Below are positions 15,101-15,987 of a DNA stretch of 15,987 nt, in pieces. The notes below the pieces were generated by a model. It ran no database searches. It had not been told where the DNA came from and saw only the letters and a list, made by a program, of their open reading frames with translations. This stretch comes from HGM20899 sp964615195 (GTDB lineage Bacteria > Pseudomonadota > Gammaproteobacteria > Enterobacterales > Succinivibrionaceae), in contig CAZTNG010000052.1 of NCBI GenBank assembly GCA_964615195.1, positions 1 through 15,987 on the forward strand. The letters run 5' to 3'. Made by a program: the position numbers and the translations under genes. How positions within the stretch are numbered: the stretch's first letter is position 1; each line of letters begins with the position of its first letter.

Positions 15101-15865
15101 ATGGCTAGAGAACTAGAGAGGGTTATTGTAAGGGATAAAAATACAACATATGTTGTTAATCCTTACTTTTTGAATAATGATGCAATTAATTCTGATGAAT
15201 TAAAAGAATATTGTAATATAGAAAATTACCAACTTAAAGGTAAAGTAATTTATGTATTTACTGGTCGTGGAGAGACATATTTAGTTACTGATAAATATAA
15301 TCATCGAATAGTAATTAGACATTATTGGCGTGGCGGGTTTATAGGTAAATTTTTGAAAGATAAATTTTGTAGATTTTTCTATTCTTCTAAGCGTGCTATG
15401 CATGAATATGATTTGTTGTTAACAATGAGAAAAATGGGTTTGTCTGTGCCTAGACCAATTGTTGCAAGAATAACAAAAATTGGTTTCTTTTTAAAAAATG
15501 ATATCATTACTCAAGAAATTCCTGGTGCAAAGAATATAGCAAAAATTTTGTGTGAACGAAAGTTGACAGACGCTGAAATTTGTAAAATTGGTGAAGCTAT
15601 TGGAAAAATGTTTACAGCAGGTGTTTATCATAGTGATTTAAACATAAATAATCTTCTGTTTGATGGAGCTGGGAATGCTTGGATAGTTGATTTTGATAAA
15701 TGTTTTTTAAAACCAATTACGAAGAAGTTGTACAAGGAAATGCTTGACCGTTTAGAAAGATCTTTTGCTAAAGAGATATCTATTAGACCAACAATGCAAT
15801 GGTCTACTGAAAATTTTGAAAAATTAACATCATCAATTAATAGTTCTTTTAAAGATAATTATTAA
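15101..15865 (+). CDS. kdkA: 3-deoxy-D-manno-octulosonic acid (Kdo) kinase
   Basis: Phosphorylates the first Kdo residue of Kdo-lipid A at position 4, in place of a second Kdo, at the inner-membrane surface. The 254-residue product has the protein-kinase-like layout of Haemophilus KdkA: a glycine loop GRGETY (55-60), RHYWRGG (73-79), the catalytic loop HSDLNINN (177-184) with D179 and N184, and IVDFDKC with the metal-binding Asp197. The ATG at 15101 is preferred because it gives the usual family length and has a weak purine-rich AAAGAGA upstream. An in-frame ATG at 15005 would add 32 residues, mostly hydrophobic, and lacks a ribosome-binding site. It lies divergent from the OpsX-like gene, its functional partner. 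Confidence 0.9.
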   Translation: MARELERVIVRDKNTTYVVNPYFLNNDAINSDELKEYCNIENYQLKGKVIYVFTGRGETYLVTDKYNHRIVIRHYWRGGFIGKFLKDKFCRFFYSSKRAMHEYDLLLTMRKMGLSVPRPIVARITKIGFFLKNDIITQEIPGAKNIAKILCERKLTDAEICKIGEAIGKMFTAGVYHSDLNINNLLFDGAGNAWIVDFDKCFLKPITKKLYKEMLDRLERSFAKEISIRPTMQWSTENFEKLTSSINSSFKDNY

Positions 15866-15870
15866 TTTTC

Positions 15871-15920
15871 TACAACTATCAATCAATATCAGTGGGAGAT
15901 GTTGATTGATAGAAGTTGTA
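15871..15920. terminator. long hairpin between convergent kdkA and a partial gene
   Basis: TACAACTATCAATCAATATC (15871-15890) pairs with 15898-15920 around the seven-base loop AGTGGGA. The stem is about 20 pairs with one wobble and a three-base GAA bulge on the right arm. It begins five bases after the kdkA stop and ends five bases before the facing gene's stop, a position typical of a shared terminator. No clear T run follows on either strand, so termination may be weak or factor-assisted. Confidence 0.55.
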
Positions 15921-15925
15921 AAAGT

Positions 15926-15987
15926 TTACTTATTTAAAATAACTTCTTCAATTATTTTTAAAGTTTTTTCTGTGGAACCTTTGTTTT
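15926..15987 (-). CDS. C-terminal end of a minus-strand gene, possibly Kdo transferase WaaA (partial)
   Basis: A minus-strand frame enters at the window edge and ends with TAA at 15926-15928, encoding NKGSTEKTLKIIEEVILNK. Kdo transferase WaaA (KdtA) proteins commonly end with an Asn-x-Gly-Ala/Ser stretch followed by a Leu-rich helix, and WaaA would fit beside kdkA. Nineteen residues are too few to decide; other glycosyltransferases with a C-terminal helix are possible. The facing hairpin supports a real gene end here. Confidence 0.45.
   Translation of the reverse strand, partial: NKGSTEKTLKIIEEVILNK

Noticed and set aside
1..15987. Mobile elements, CRISPR arrays, tRNA genes, defence systems, Haemophilus-type DNA uptake words
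   Set aside because: Reading both strands by eye I saw no direct-repeat arrays, transposase motifs, cloverleaf sequences or AAGTGCGGT words. A computed search could still find degenerate copies.

Overview
The window reads as ordinary chromosomal DNA of an AT-rich gammaproteobacterium (about one third G+C by eye). Most proteins match their enterobacterial counterparts almost end to end: GppA, PpiB, CysS, PyrE, Dut, MutM and ribosomal proteins L28 and L33. Two local gene orders also follow the gammaproteobacterial pattern: ppiB-lpxH divergent from cysS, and the dut / coaBC / rpmB-rpmG-mutM / coaD / heptosyltransferase block. The heptosyltransferase resembles Haemophilus OpsX, and a Kdo kinase (KdkA) lies beside it. 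This suggests an inner-core LPS of the Haemophilus/Vibrio kind. I saw no Haemophilus-type DNA uptake words, so I name no genus; low-G+C lineages such as Orbales, Succinivibrionaceae or Pasteurellales relatives are possible. I found no tRNA or rRNA gene, IS element, CRISPR array or phage segment, and no stretch of clearly foreign composition.

Layout. (1) Bases 175-5290, plus strand: gppA, crcB and polA, tightly packed or overlapping, then a small predicted exported protein of unknown function. (2) 5307-6533, minus strand: ppiB-lpxH. (3) 6719-8777, plus strand: cysS-pyrE, closed by a strong terminator. (4) 8876-11464, minus strand: coaBC-dut-mscS. (5) 11465-11930: a 466-base gene-free stretch with promoters for coaBC and rpmB; radC, found here in enterics, is absent. 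(6) 11931-13233, plus strand: rpmB-rpmG, a strong terminator, then mutM. (7) 13230-14756, minus strand: the opsX-like gene followed by coaD. (8) 15101-15865, plus strand: kdkA. A long hairpin follows, then the C-terminal end of a minus-strand gene that could be waaA.

How the genes fit together. coaBC and coaD supply three steps of coenzyme A synthesis. dut and pyrE serve pyrimidine nucleotide metabolism, and mutM and polA serve DNA repair. lpxH (lipid A), the OpsX-like enzyme, KdkA and perhaps WaaA form a consistent pathway toward an LPS with one phosphorylated Kdo carrying the first heptose.

The most notable observation is in polA. The 5' nuclease and polymerase domains keep every catalytic residue, but all four metal-binding carboxylates of the 3'-5' proofreading domain are replaced, although the domain itself is retained in frame. 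Secondary points are the mutM leader containing a terminator, altered pore-gate residues in MscS, the unknown exported protein behind polA, and a possible membrane-anchor extension of KdkA. I did not find a convincing novel multi-gene system.
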